Shown here: in pieces, positions 17,594 to 25,657 of the stretch
How the letters are laid out: each line of letters opens with the position of its first letter
Numbering within the stretch: the stretch's first letter is position 1
Assembly: GCA_910578215.1 (NCBI GenBank)
Contig: CAJTPH010000015.1
Span: 19,577 to 83,576 of the forward strand
Origin: an uncultured Acetatifactor sp.
GTDB taxonomy: Bacteria; Bacillota; Clostridia; Lachnospirales; Lachnospiraceae
Reading direction: 5' to 3'
DNA length: 64,000 nucleotides
The notes under the pieces: model-generated
Told to the model about the DNA's origin: nothing
The model's database searches: none
What the model saw: the letters and a program-made list of their open reading frames with translations, nothing else
Translations under genes and position numbers: made by a program

Positions 17594-18547
17594 AATTTCC
17601 ACACTCATTACATCGTTCATGCGTCCGGTTTTAACCGCTTCCTCCGCTTCCACACATCTTTCCACCGCCGTTCGCAGGGCAGCGGCTTTAAATTTTGCCG
17701 CCTGATTCAGGTATTTGGAGGCGATAAAGGGAGCGACCCCAAGCCTGGAGCCGACGGTACGATTGTCATAGCCCCTTGACTTCAGCTCCTTTGCCTGCAG
17801 AAGCATATTGCACTGTCTGGCGATGAGGAACAGAATTCTCATGGGCGGCTCCTTCAGGGCCAGCAGGTCGTAGTACAGGTCAAGGGCGCGCTTTTGCTGT
17901 CTGTCCGCAATGGCATTTATCATGTCGAAGATGTGGTTTCCGATGCGGGTGGTGCAGACGGCTTCCACGTCGGCATCGGTGACGACCTCCCTGTCCATGC
18001 AATAACAGACCAGCTTTTCCAGCTCCATCTGAATATTATCCATGTCGGTGCCCGTCTTGGAGAGCAGAAGCTGGACGGTGCTCTCCGTAATCCTTTTATT
18101 GTCCTTTGCCAGAACGCCGGCGGCCCAGCGCATCAGTGTCTTTTCGTCCTGAACGGCAAACTCGGCGGCATAGCCCTTTGACTGAACGGCCTTGAAAAGC
18201 TTGCTGCGCTTGTCCACCTCACTCTCCGTAAAGACAAGGAATGCGGTCTCGCACGGGGCGGCAAGATATTCCGCCAGCTGTTCGCCGCCGGATTTAAACA
18301 GCCCGCTGTTCGCAATGAAGATTACCCGGCGCTCGGCGAGAAAGGGAAGCGTCTCGGCAAGGTCGATGATCTCGCCCACAACCATGTTTTTTCCCTCGTA
18401 AAAATGTGTGTTCATGGTATCGCCGTCTCCGCACAGAGCCTTCTGCAGCCGCTCCCTGTACTGTCTGCGCAGATACCGCTCCTCGCCGTAGAGCAGGTAC
18501 GCATGCCTGAAATTTCCCTGTTTAATATCTTCATTGATCTGCTTCAT
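17573..18547 (-). CDS. holA: DNA polymerase III delta subunit
   Basis: 324 residues. The delta subunit opens the beta clamp within the clamp loader. Family features: FRHAYLLYGEERYLRRQY at the N-terminus, ESEVDKRSKLFKAVQ around residue 115, the LEKLVCYC helix and the C-terminal FKAAALRTAVERCVEAEEA. Start at 18547 was chosen because AAAGGAC lies upstream on the minus strand and it yields the family N-terminus; upstream codons add 33 unrelated residues. It converges on and overlaps comEC. Confidence 0.92.
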   Translation of the reverse strand: MKQINEDIKQGNFRHAYLLYGEERYLRRQYRERLQKALCGDGDTMNTHFYEGKNMVVGEIIDLAETLPFLAERRVIFIANSGLFKSGGEQLAEYLAAPCETAFLVFTESEVDKRSKLFKAVQSKGYAAEFAVQDEKTLMRWAAGVLAKDNKRITESTVQLLLSKTGTDMDNIQMELEKLVCYCMDREVVTDADVEAVCTTRIGNHIFDMINAIADRQQKRALDLYYDLLALKEPPMRILFLIARQCNMLLQAKELKSRGYDNRTVGSRLGVAPFIASKYLNQAAKFKAAALRTAVERCVEAEEAVKTGRMNDVMSVEILILSVL

Positions 18548-18736
18548 ACATAAACCGTCCTTTTGGATTCTACATAACAGCCGCGTCTTGAGAAGGGCTT
18601 TTATGGCTATGTACCTATTGTGCAATTGAAGGGAGGCTGATGTCAAGAGGAATTTGCGGCGTTTTTCTTGTAAAGTTAATTATAATATGATAAAATATAA
18701 ACGCTGTTGAACAATAAGATTTGGAGGTACATACCA

Positions 18737-20206
18737 ATGAAATTTTCTGAAAAAGCTTATGTAAACCGCACGGCGATCATGGGGCACACCATCATCGATA
18801 CGATTTTGCTGATCGCCTATGCCCTGGAGCTGTTTAAAGGGTCCAGGACATTGGGGTATTTTTCCCTTTTTGCCCTTCTGTGTGTGGTTCCCGTTGTTCT
18901 GGAATGGGTCCTTTACAAAAAGAATCCCGAAACTGCCGCCGCCAAGCATTTAATGTGTGTGGCATATGGGATACTGTATATTTTCGTAATTTTTACCACT
19001 AACAGTATTCTGCCCTACACTTACGCGTTCCCCATGTTTATGGTGATTATTTTATATACGGATCTGCGCGCCTGCATTATCGCCGGTATGGGAGCCTTTG
19101 CCGCGAATGTGGGCTATGTGATATACCATGCGCTTACGGCGGGGTATGCGCAGGAGGAAATACCCGATGTGGAAATCAAGGTCATGAGCGTACTGCTTAC
19201 CGTAATTTTTATGTGTATGGTGACAAAGGCGGTAAAGAAGGTAAATCAGGAGAAGATGAAGCTGATTCGGTCCCAGGCGGATGCAGCGCAGGAGATGACG
19301 GAGCATATTCTGCACACCTCCGACAGCATGATTGACGGAATCGGCGATGCGGCGGGGAAGGTCGGCCTGTTAGGGGAATCCATGACGAAGATCCATGATT
19401 CCATGAGCGAGGTGTCTACGGGAAGCACGGAGACGGCGGAGGCCATCCAGGCTCAGCTGGAGCGCACGGAGCAGATTCAGGATCAGATTTCCAGGGTAAA
19501 GCAGACCGCTTCCCGGATTGAGAAAAACATGAGTGACACAGGCCAGAAGGTTGGCGAAGGAAAGATACAGATGGAAACGCTTTCCCGGCATGTGGAGAAA
19601 TCCACTGCGGCAAACGGGCAGATGATTGACCAGATGAAGGCGCTTGGCGAGTACACAAGCCAGATGAATATTATCATAGAAACCATTACCAGCATTGCCG
19701 GCAGCACCAGCCTGCTTGCGCTGAATGCCAGCATCGAGGCGGCGCGGGCCGGGGAGTCTGGGAGAGGCTTTGCCGTCGTGGCGGGGCAGATTTCGGAGCT
19801 TGCGAACCAGACCAAGTCGGCTACTGTGAACGTTACCTCCCTTATCGAGAATATAAATAAGGAGCTGAAGTCCGTGGAAACGGCGGTAGAGGTGGTAAAC
19901 GACAGCAACCGGGCTAACGCGGAGAGCGCCCGGGCGGTCAGCGGAAGCTTTGCGGGCATTGCACAGGGAGCGGAGGAAATCGGCAGCCAGATACAGGCGC
20001 TTATGAAAATTGTGGCTGAGCTGGAGACGGCAAACGCCGATATCGTGGAAAATATCCAGACCATTTCCGCGATTACGGAGGAGGTTTCCGCCCATGCGGG
20101 AGAGACCTACAACTCCTGTGACAAAAACTCGGAGCTGGTGGAGGCGGTCACAAGGATAGTCGAAAATCTGAGCGCCGACGCGCAGAAGCTGAAACAGGCG
20201 GAATAG
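18737..20206 (+). CDS. Methyl-accepting chemotaxis-type signalling protein
   Basis: 489 residues, start ATG 18737 after TTTGGAGGT. Six hydrophobic segments occupy residues about 15-180 with almost no extracellular domain, followed by a long coiled-coil signalling domain. The MCP tip is seen in TSLLALNASIEAARAGE and GRGFAVVAGQISELANQT (about 330-370). There is no HAMP domain or periplasmic sensor, so it probably senses a membrane or intracellular cue. No che or flagellar genes are nearby; the partner CheA/CheW array is elsewhere if motility exists. Confidence 0.88.
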   Translation: MKFSEKAYVNRTAIMGHTIIDTILLIAYALELFKGSRTLGYFSLFALLCVVPVVLEWVLYKKNPETAAAKHLMCVAYGILYIFVIFTTNSILPYTYAFPMFMVIILYTDLRACIIAGMGAFAANVGYVIYHALTAGYAQEEIPDVEIKVMSVLLTVIFMCMVTKAVKKVNQEKMKLIRSQADAAQEMTEHILHTSDSMIDGIGDAAGKVGLLGESMTKIHDSMSEVSTGSTETAEAIQAQLERTEQIQDQISRVKQTASRIEKNMSDTGQKVGEGKIQMETLSRHVEKSTAANGQMIDQMKALGEYTSQMNIIIETITSIAGSTSLLALNASIEAARAGESGRGFAVVAGQISELANQTKSATVNVTSLIENINKELKSVETAVEVVNDSNRANAESARAVSGSFAGIAQGAEEIGSQIQALMKIVAELETANADIVENIQTISAITEEVSAHAGETYNSCDKNSELVEAVTRIVENLSADAQKLKQAE

Positions 20207-20254
20207 TCGGCGAGAGCTTTTTCAAAAATTTTACAGTAAATTTTGAAATAGGAC

Positions 20255-20283
20255 TTGACTTTTAAGGCGGAAACGGTTATTAT
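20255..20283 (+). promoter_or_regulatory. tRNA-Arg promoter
   Basis: TTGACT (20255-20260), 17-base spacer, TATTAT (20278-20283), 39 bases before the tRNA. Confidence 0.7.
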
Positions 20284-20322
20284 ACATAATGTTGCAGGCT
20301 TAATGAGCCGCAACATTAGAGT

Positions 20323-20396
20323 GTGCGTTTAGCTCAGCTGGATAGAGCGTTTGGCTACGGACCAAAAGGTCGGGGGTTCGAATCCTCTAACGCACG
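20323..20396 (+). tRNA. tRNA-Arg (anticodon ACG)
   Basis: A full cloverleaf can be folded: acceptor GTGCGTT/AACGCAC, D-stem GCTC/GAGC, anticodon stem TTTGG/CCAAA with loop CTACGGA (anticodon ACG), and T-arm GGGGG-TTCGAAT-CCTCT. 74 nt including the discriminator G. CCA is not encoded. A promoter lies upstream and a 22-bp tandem repeat begins at the last base. Confidence 0.96.
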
Positions 20397-20474
20397 TTAC
20401 TGTGTGCGTTTGTGCACGTTACTAGGTGCGTTTATGCACGTTACTGTGTGCGTTTGTGCACGTTACTAGGTGCG
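20396..20474 (+). repeat. Alternating 22-bp tandem repeat downstream of tRNA-Arg
   Basis: Units at 20396-20417 and 20440-20461 are identical, the unit at 20418-20439 differs at four positions, and 20462-20474 repeats the start of that variant. Each unit is GTTACT(GT/AG)GTGCGTTT(G/A)TGCAC, containing the tRNA's first bases GTGCGTTT and a GTGC/GCAC inverted pair. The result is an A-B-A-B' array. Confidence 0.9.
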
Positions 20475-20571
20475 GGTGTTTTGAATTTTAATGTGGTAGT
20501 GATTGGCTATGTGGGGGAGAGTCTCGTAACTGTGGGTTTACGGGACTTTTTCTGATAGAGAGGAGCGGAGG

Positions 20572-20838
20572 GTGGATAACCTGCGGCTTTGCAAGAAGTG
20601 TCTGATCAGAGATATGGCAGACCAGAATAAAATTTTTCAGACGCTGCGCGATTATATTGAAAATTTGGACATAGATATCAGAGCAGGGGAAGCGTTGTAT
20701 GAGGAGAGACTGTCCCTGTGCAGGGAATGTGATATGCTGTTCCAGGGGATGTGCCGGAAATGCGGCTGCTATGTGGAGCTGCGCGCGGCAGTAAAGGCGA
20801 ACGGCTGTCCCGGAAAAAGATGGCGGGAGGAAGGTTAG
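20572..20838 (+). CDS. Small Cys-rich conserved protein (DUF6171-like)
   Basis: 88 residues from GTG 20572, with AGGAGCGGAGG ahead. Two CxxC-type pairs (LCKKC at 6-10; CRECDMLFQGMCRKCGC at about 50-66) suggest a structural zinc site. It resembles the DUF6171 family of short Clostridia proteins; no function is known. It sits 12 bases ahead of a DUF1700 protein gene. Confidence 0.75.
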   Translation: MDNLRLCKKCLIRDMADQNKIFQTLRDYIENLDIDIRAGEALYEERLSLCRECDMLFQGMCRKCGCYVELRAAVKANGCPGKRWREEG

Positions 20839-20850
20839 AACGGGAGCTAT

Positions 20851-21297
20851 ATGACAAAGCAGGATTTTTTGGATAAGTTGAGAATTGCTTTAAGCGGAAG
20901 GGTAAATCCCGAGGTAGTTGCGGAGAATATTGACTACTATTCGGATTATATCAATGTGGAGATCCGCAAGGGAAGAAGCGAGGAGGATGTGATGCAGGCG
21001 CTCGGGGACCCGCGGCTGATAGCAAAAACCATTGCGGAGACGAATCCGATACAGGCAGGCGTAAGAGGCGGCTATGCGGACGAGGAGCAGGGCAGCTCAA
21101 GGGACGGGCAGTACGGTATGCCCTCCGGTCCACGGCTTTTCAGGCTTCCCCTCTGGGTGTGGCTGGTGCTGGTCATCATAGCAGCGGTGCTTGTGGTAAG
21201 TGCGGTATTTTCTGTTCTTTCCATGATTTTGCCGGTTCTTCTGCCGATTCTTGTGGTTTTGTTTCTGGTTAAACTGTTTCGGGACTGGTTTCAGTAA
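20851..21297 (+). CDS. DUF1700-type membrane protein
   Basis: 148 residues. The N-terminal 70 residues (MTKQDFLDKLRIAL, ALGDPRLIAKTIAE) match the helical HAAS/DUF1700 domain, which is followed by a linker and two hydrophobic segments (about 96-140). DUF1700 proteins normally pair with a PadR-like regulator or carry putative adhesin domains; neither is present here. Its role is unknown. Confidence 0.8.
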   Translation: MTKQDFLDKLRIALSGRVNPEVVAENIDYYSDYINVEIRKGRSEEDVMQALGDPRLIAKTIAETNPIQAGVRGGYADEEQGSSRDGQYGMPSGPRLFRLPLWVWLVLVIIAAVLVVSAVFSVLSMILPVLLPILVVLFLVKLFRDWFQ

Positions 21298-21309
21298 CGA
21301 TAAGCAAAA

Positions 21310-21345
21310 AATATGAGCCGTCGGAGGGGACCGATGGCTCATATT
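21310..21345 (+). terminator. Stem-loop after DUF1700 gene
   Basis: AATATGAGCCGTCGG pairs with CCGATGGCTCATATT (one G-T pair) around AGGGGA. The 15-bp stem is strong, but there is no downstream T tract. Confidence 0.55.
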
Positions 21346-21473
21346 GAGGGGAGTATAAATAATAAGGGTCATAAACAGATGGATGAAAGGTTTATCTGTT
21401 TACAAGCATATTATAGTACTAATTTCCTAATAAGGCAATACTAAAATAGTACCAAAGTACCAATGAAATTTAA

Positions 21474-21503
21474 GCATATTTTTTGTGCGAATTTGCCATA
21501 CTA
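21474..21503 (+). promoter_or_regulatory. Consensus sigma-G (forespore) promoter
   Basis: GCATA at 21474-21478, an 18-base spacer and CATACTA at 21497-21503. The known Bacillus sigma-G consensus is gHATR, 17-18 bases, CATACTA, so both boxes match. It lies 35 bases before a short Asn/Gln-rich gene and predicts forespore-specific expression. Confidence 0.7.
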
Positions 21504-21538
21504 CTCCTGTAACTAGTCAACAACAGGAGGTATGAACC

Positions 21539-21703
21539 ATGGATAACAATAACAATAAGTATAATAACAGCAATTCTGAGAACTGCAAGAACAGCACTCA
21601 GAACAACAACCAGAACAACAATCAGAAAAACAATCAGAACAACAATCAGAACAAGAACAACAACCAGAATCAGAACAAGAACAATCAGAACGACAACTAC
21701 TAA
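21539..21703 (+). CDS. 54-residue Asn/Gln-rich small protein, probable spore protein
   Basis: Open frame ATG 21539 to TAA 21701-21703 with AGGAGG at 21525-21530. After the first 20 residues it consists almost entirely of Asn, Gln and Lys (units like NNNQNNNQKNNQ), with one Cys (residue 17) and a DNY end. It is preceded by a consensus sigma-G promoter and followed by a UUCG-loop hairpin. The composition recalls Gln/Asn-rich gamma-type small acid-soluble spore proteins, although the sequence itself is not one that I recognise. The long hydrophobic frame on the opposite strand is its shadow. Confidence 0.75.
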   Translation: MDNNNNKYNNSNSENCKNSTQNNNQNNNQKNNQNNNQNKNNNQNQNKNNQNDNY

Positions 21704-21713
21704 GGCGTTACGT

Positions 21714-21740
21714 AATAGGGGCACTTCGGTGTCCCTATTT
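21714..21740 (+). terminator. UUCG-tetraloop terminator
   Basis: AATAGGGGCAC-TTCG-GTGTCCCTATT, an 11-bp stem closed by the very stable C(UUCG)G loop, followed by a short T-rich stretch. It ends the Asn/Gln-rich gene. Confidence 0.75.
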
Positions 21741-21817
21741 ACATATTCGGAAAAAAATTGTATACTTAATTGGCGGCTATGCCAAGTATACATAATAATA
21801 CGGATGAGAGGGAGATA

Positions 21818-22966
21818 ATGCGAAAATTTGAATTGATAGTTCCCTGCCATTTTGGAATGGAATCGGTCTTAAAAAAAGAAATCGACGACCTTGGCTATGA
21901 TATTACGGAGGTGGCGGACGGCAGAGTAACCTTTTTCGGGGATGAGGAGGCGGTGTGCCGCGCCAATATATTCTTGAGAACGGCGGAACGCGTTTTAATA
22001 AAGATAGGAAGCTTTCATGCGGAGAGCTTTGAGGAGCTTTTCCAGGGGACGAAGAAGCTGCCCTGGGAGGAGTACATACCCGTGAACGGGAAATTCTGGG
22101 TAGCAAAGGCGGCAAGCATAAAATCCGCGCTTTTCAGCCCTTCCGATATACAGTCCATTATGAAAAAGGCCATGGTAGAGCGCATGAAGGAGGCTTATCA
22201 CATTGAATGGTTTCCGGAGGACGGCGACAGCTTTCCGGTGAGGGCTTTTTTGATGAAGGATGAGGTCACGGTGGGACTGGATACCACCGGGGAATCCCTT
22301 CACAAGAGAGGATACCGCAGGCTGACCGCAAAGGCGCCCATTGCGGAAAATCTGGCGGCGGCGCTGATTATGCTGACGCCCTGGAACAAGAGCAGGATAC
22401 TTGTGGACCCCTTCTGCGGAAGCGGAACCATTCCCATCGAGGCGGCGATGATGGCGGCGTCCGTGGCGCCGGGAATGCACAGGACTTTTACGGCGCAGAA
22501 TTGGAAGCATATTGTGAAGACAGAGCTTTGGAACGAAGCTTTGGAGGAAGCGGCGGAGCTGATAGACATGACGGCGGACCCTGATATCCAGGGGTATGAT
22601 ATCGACGACGGGATGGTGGAAATCGCAAGGCAGAATGCAAGGCTGGCGGGAGTGGATAAACTGATTCATTTTCAGAGGAGAGACGTGGAAAAGCTCAGCC
22701 ATCCTAAAAAGTACGGCTTTCTGATTACGAATCCGCCCTATGGTGAACGGCTGCAGGACAACGAGCTTTCCGCGCTGTACCGGACTGTCGGGGAGAGGTA
22801 CAGGGAGCTTGACTCGTGGAGCCTGTATCTGATCACGTCGTATGAAAATGCCGAAAGGGATATCGGGCGTAAGGCAGACAAAAACCGCAAGGTTTATAAC
22901 GGAATGTTAAAAGCCTACTATTATCAGTTTCTGGGACCTAAGCCTCCCAGGGCGGGAAAAAGGTAA
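21818..22966 (+). CDS. THUMP-domain 23S rRNA methyltransferase (RlmL/YpsC-like)
   Basis: 382 residues from ATG 21818 (GAGGGAGAT ahead). An N-terminal ferredoxin-like/THUMP region (about 1-155) is followed by a Rossmann methyltransferase domain with VDPFCGSGTIPIEAAMMA and the catalytic ITNPPYGERL, the N6-adenine/N2-guanine signature. By analogy with RlmL/YpsC it methylates guanosine N2 in 23S rRNA. The next gene begins only 2 bases downstream. Confidence 0.92.
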   Translation: MRKFELIVPCHFGMESVLKKEIDDLGYDITEVADGRVTFFGDEEAVCRANIFLRTAERVLIKIGSFHAESFEELFQGTKKLPWEEYIPVNGKFWVAKAASIKSALFSPSDIQSIMKKAMVERMKEAYHIEWFPEDGDSFPVRAFLMKDEVTVGLDTTGESLHKRGYRRLTAKAPIAENLAAALIMLTPWNKSRILVDPFCGSGTIPIEAAMMAASVAPGMHRTFTAQNWKHIVKTELWNEALEEAAELIDMTADPDIQGYDIDDGMVEIARQNARLAGVDKLIHFQRRDVEKLSHPKKYGFLITNPPYGERLQDNELSALYRTVGERYRELDSWSLYLITSYENAERDIGRKADKNRKVYNGMLKAYYYQFLGPKPPRAGKR

Positions 22967-22968
22967 TA

Positions 22969-24081
22969 ATGCATAGAAATAAACAAAAAAGGCAACAGGG
23001 AAAAGAGAATATGCGCCTGGAGCTATGTCTCTGGACGCTGCTGTGCGTGTGCTCCATGGCGGTTATGCTGGTCTTTGCGGCGAATAAAACCATTGTGATT
23101 GCCAATGTTCCCTCCGATTTGACGGGCGACGACGCGCTGGCAGAGAGTAAACCACTGCAGGGAAATGCGCTTACTTTACAGAGGACCTCCGAGGGGAATG
23201 GAATATTTTACATTCCGCTGCCTAAGGGCGTCAAGGCGGAGAATGTTATGGTGGAAAACCATTACATTCACAGTGAATTGTGGCTGCGTATCGAGTGCGG
23301 AGATACGGGTTATTATGAAGAAAATGCCCTGACGGGGGATATTGGTTTTATCAATGAAGGCAGCTGTGAGATTCAGGACAACGGTGTGCTGCTGAGGCTG
23401 AAAATGAACCGGGTAATGGAGTACAGAAGCGCAATGAGGGGAAATTTGCTTGCGGTGGCATGCTATGCGCCCGGAGATCTGTACGACTATGTAGTGGTGC
23501 TGGACCCGGCTCCCGAAGACGGAGACAGGGAGGCTATGGGCACGCAGGTGCAGACGGCGGATGCAGTGCTTTCCGTTGCCAGAATGGTTCAGAAAAAGCT
23601 GTCCCTTGAGGGGGTGCGGATTTATTTGACACATGCGGAGGGCACAGAGCTTTCCAGGGAGGAAAGGCTGGCGCTGACGGAGCAGGTAGAAGCTGACCTC
23701 TATATTGGTATCGGTGTCTCCCGGGAGCAGGAGGCTCCTGAAAGGTATGGGATTTTGTGTTATTATAATCAGGAGTATTTTATACCTGATTTTGGCAATG
23801 TGCGTCTTGCGGATATATTGGCAAGAGAGGTTGCCACTGCTTCCAGCAACCGTGCGCTGGGGCTGGAGCCTGCCGCGGAGGACAGCCTGCTGGGGCAGAT
23901 CAAGATTCCGGCGGCGAGGATCTCCGTGGGCTATCTTTCCAATCCGCGGGAGCGGGAGCTGCTGGGGCAGGAGAGCTATCAGGAAAAGCTGGCGGACGGA
24001 ATTCTGGCGGCACTGGCTAAGTCCTGTGAGGAGTTGGGGGATTTGAGATCCGTAAGAGCCGGGGAAGCTGATGTGCGCTGA
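22969..24081 (+). CDS. Amidase_3-fold protein without catalytic residues
   Basis: 370 residues (an ATG at 23011 is an alternative start). One N-terminal membrane anchor (about 18-38), an extracellular beta-rich domain (about 40-175), then a region that aligns with N-acetylmuramoyl-L-alanine amidases (about 178-360). In that region the zinc/catalytic positions differ: the GHGG block reads VVLDPAPEDGD, SIHAN reads YIGIGVS, and VEVGFLSN reads ISVGYLSN. The two His and two Glu residues are therefore lost, so a pseudoenzyme is inferred. It may bind peptidoglycan or an amidase partner. Confidence 0.7.
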   Translation: MHRNKQKRQQGKENMRLELCLWTLLCVCSMAVMLVFAANKTIVIANVPSDLTGDDALAESKPLQGNALTLQRTSEGNGIFYIPLPKGVKAENVMVENHYIHSELWLRIECGDTGYYEENALTGDIGFINEGSCEIQDNGVLLRLKMNRVMEYRSAMRGNLLAVACYAPGDLYDYVVVLDPAPEDGDREAMGTQVQTADAVLSVARMVQKKLSLEGVRIYLTHAEGTELSREERLALTEQVEADLYIGIGVSREQEAPERYGILCYYNQEYFIPDFGNVRLADILAREVATASSNRALGLEPAAEDSLLGQIKIPAARISVGYLSNPRERELLGQESYQEKLADGILAALAKSCEELGDLRSVRAGEADVR

Positions 24082-24167
24082 AGTGCACGGAGAGGCATAA
24101 ATTAGAAGGGAAAGAGCTTTCAAATAATTGAATGAATGCGCGCTGAAGCGTACAGAGAGGTGTTAAT

Positions 24168-24767
24168 ATGATTTTTGCTACGGGAAATGCGGGGAAGATG
24201 AAGGAGATCCGGAGGATTATGGCAGACACCGGCATGGAGATTCTGTCCATGAAGGAAGCCGGGATTTGGCCGGAGATTCAGGAGGATGGCGGTACCTATG
24301 AGGAAAATGCGCTGATTAAGGCGAGGGCGGTGGCGGCGCTTACCGATACGCTGGTGCTTGCAGATGATTCCGGGCTGGAGGTTGACTGGCTGGACAGGGA
24401 GCCGGGAATACATTCGGCAAGGTACATGGGGGAGGATACGCCCTACAGTGTGAAAAACGCAGATATAATTGCCCGGCTGGAGGGAGTGCCGGAGGAGAAA
24501 CGCACGGCAAGATTTGTCTGCGCCATTGCCGCCGTTTTTCCCGACGGCAGGGAGCTCACGGTGCGCGCGGCAATAGAGGGCAGGATCGGCTATGAGGAAA
24601 GGGGCGGCAACGGCTTTGGCTATGACCCGATTTTTTATGTGCCTGAATTACATAAAACCACAGCGGAGCTTACGGAGGATGAAAAAAATCAGGTGAGCCA
24701 CAGAGGCAGGGCGCTGCGGCTTATGAAAGAGGAACTGAAAAAATATGAAGGTATTAATTGTCAGTGA
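24168..24767 (+). CDS. rdgB: XTP/dITP diphosphatase (RdgB/HAM1)
   Basis: 199 residues. It hydrolyses non-canonical purine nucleoside triphosphates (XTP, ITP) to keep them out of nucleic acids. Motifs: ATGNAGKMKEI at the start, ADDSGLEVDWL near 66, GFGYDPIFYVPE near 150 and SHRGRAL near 180. Start ATG 24168 follows AGAGAGGTGTTAAT. It overlaps the following phosphodiesterase gene by 23 bases. Confidence 0.95.
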   Translation: MIFATGNAGKMKEIRRIMADTGMEILSMKEAGIWPEIQEDGGTYEENALIKARAVAALTDTLVLADDSGLEVDWLDREPGIHSARYMGEDTPYSVKNADIIARLEGVPEEKRTARFVCAIAAVFPDGRELTVRAAIEGRIGYEERGGNGFGYDPIFYVPELHKTTAELTEDEKNQVSHRGRALRLMKEELKKYEGINCQ

Positions 24768-25218
24768 CACGCACAGAAAAAACGAAAATTATATTGAAAC
24801 GGTACGCAGGCAGCATCCGGATCTGGTCGTTCACTGCGGGGATACAGGAGGATCGGAAGACGTGCTTGAGGCGGCGGACTGCCCCGTTAAGATCGTGCTG
24901 GGAAACAATGATTTCTTTTCGTACCTGCCAAGGGAGCTGGATTTGGTAATCGGACCCTACAGGGTGTGGGTGACACACGGACATAATTATTATGTAAATA
25001 TGGGAGTGGAAAATATTAAGCGGGAGGCGGTTGCGCGCGGTGCGGATATTGTACTGTTCGGGCATACCCACAGGCCGCTGATAGACATCGGCGAAAATAT
25101 AATTGCAGTGAATCCGGGCAGCATCTCTTATCCGAGACAGGAGGGCAGAAGACCCTCCTATGCGCTGATGGAGCTGGACGACGGGGAAAAGGCGCATTTT
25201 ACCATAAAATATCTGTAA
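24745..25218 (+). CDS. YfcE/YsnB-type metallophosphodiesterase
   Basis: 157 residues. Calcineurin-like fold with SDTHRK (residues 6-11), HCGDTGG, LGNND and GHTHRP plus the C-terminal NPGSISYPR. Cytoplasmic metal-dependent phosphodiesterase of uncertain natural substrate. It overlaps rdgB by 23 bases and GAGGAAC lies ahead of its ATG, so the two are translationally coupled. Confidence 0.92.
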   Translation: MKVLIVSDTHRKNENYIETVRRQHPDLVVHCGDTGGSEDVLEAADCPVKIVLGNNDFFSYLPRELDLVIGPYRVWVTHGHNYYVNMGVENIKREAVARGADIVLFGHTHRPLIDIGENIIAVNPGSISYPRQEGRRPSYALMELDDGEKAHFTIKYL

Positions 25219-25223
25219 AATTC

Positions 25224-25253
25224 TTGACAATATAAATGAGAGTGCTATATACT
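25224..25253 (+). promoter_or_regulatory. tRNA-Pro promoter
   Basis: TTGACA (25224-25229) and TATACT (25248-25253), spacer 18, 19 bases before the tRNA. Confidence 0.75.
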
Positions 25254-25272
25254 AAATTTTAGCGTATTGTCT

Positions 25273-25347
25273 CGGGGTGTGGCTCAGCTTGGCTAGAGCG
25301 CCTGGTTTGGGACCAGGAGGCCGCAGGTTCGAATCCTGTCACCCCGA
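25273..25347 (+). tRNA. tRNA-Pro (anticodon TGG)
   Basis: Acceptor CGGGGTG/CACCCCG, D-stem GCTC/GAGC, anticodon stem CCTGG/CCAGG with loop TTTGGGA (anticodon TGG), T-arm GCAGG-TTCGAAT-CCTGT, discriminator A. 75 nt, no encoded CCA, followed by a T run at 25350. Confidence 0.97.
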
Positions 25348-25385
25348 TTTTTTATAGCTACGAGCCGGGCGGGTCCGGCAATGGG

Positions 25386-25560
25386 AACGGCTGTGGGGAG
25401 CTTGCTCACCGACAGCCGTTTTCGTTGTTGGACACATGCGGCGACAGCCGCAAAGCGAGGAAAGCCGCAGGCTTTTCGACCTGTACCCGGCGGACTTGAG
25501 CCAGCGTTTCTGGCTCATTATTTATGACAATAGAAAACTCGCAAAGCGTGATTTCTATTG
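25386..25560. repeat. Run of hairpins between tRNA-Pro and the ABC relic
   Basis: Three stem-loops: AACGGCTGT/ACAGCCGTT (25386-25420), GAGCCAG-cgttt-CTGGCTC (25498-25516) and CAATAGAAA/TTTCTATTG (25528-25560). No convincing coding content. The cluster of palindromes lies just ahead of a truncated ABC gene and may mark a recombination or insertion scar. Confidence 0.5.
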
Positions 25561-25657
25561 TATGTTTATTCTGTACATTCTAATCTGTCTTTTTGTCGAA
25601 TGCATACCTGGAAGATGCGGGAAAGGGCATCTGCGCGGCGGCTGTACTTCCCCTGTT

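Noticed and set aside
20396..20474. CRISPR-like array
   Set aside because: The units are contiguous with no spacers, and alternate; it is a tandem repeat without cas genes.
21504..21529. CTCCTGT/ACAGGAG hairpin hiding the ribosome binding site of the Asn/Gln-rich gene
   Set aside because: The left arm lies at or upstream of the start of transcription predicted from the sigma-G boxes, so it would not be in the RNA.
21470..21850. Minus-strand frame encoding a very hydrophobic Val/Leu/Ile protein
   Set aside because: It is the antisense image of the Asn/Gln codons of the 54-residue gene, which has its own promoter and ribosome binding site.
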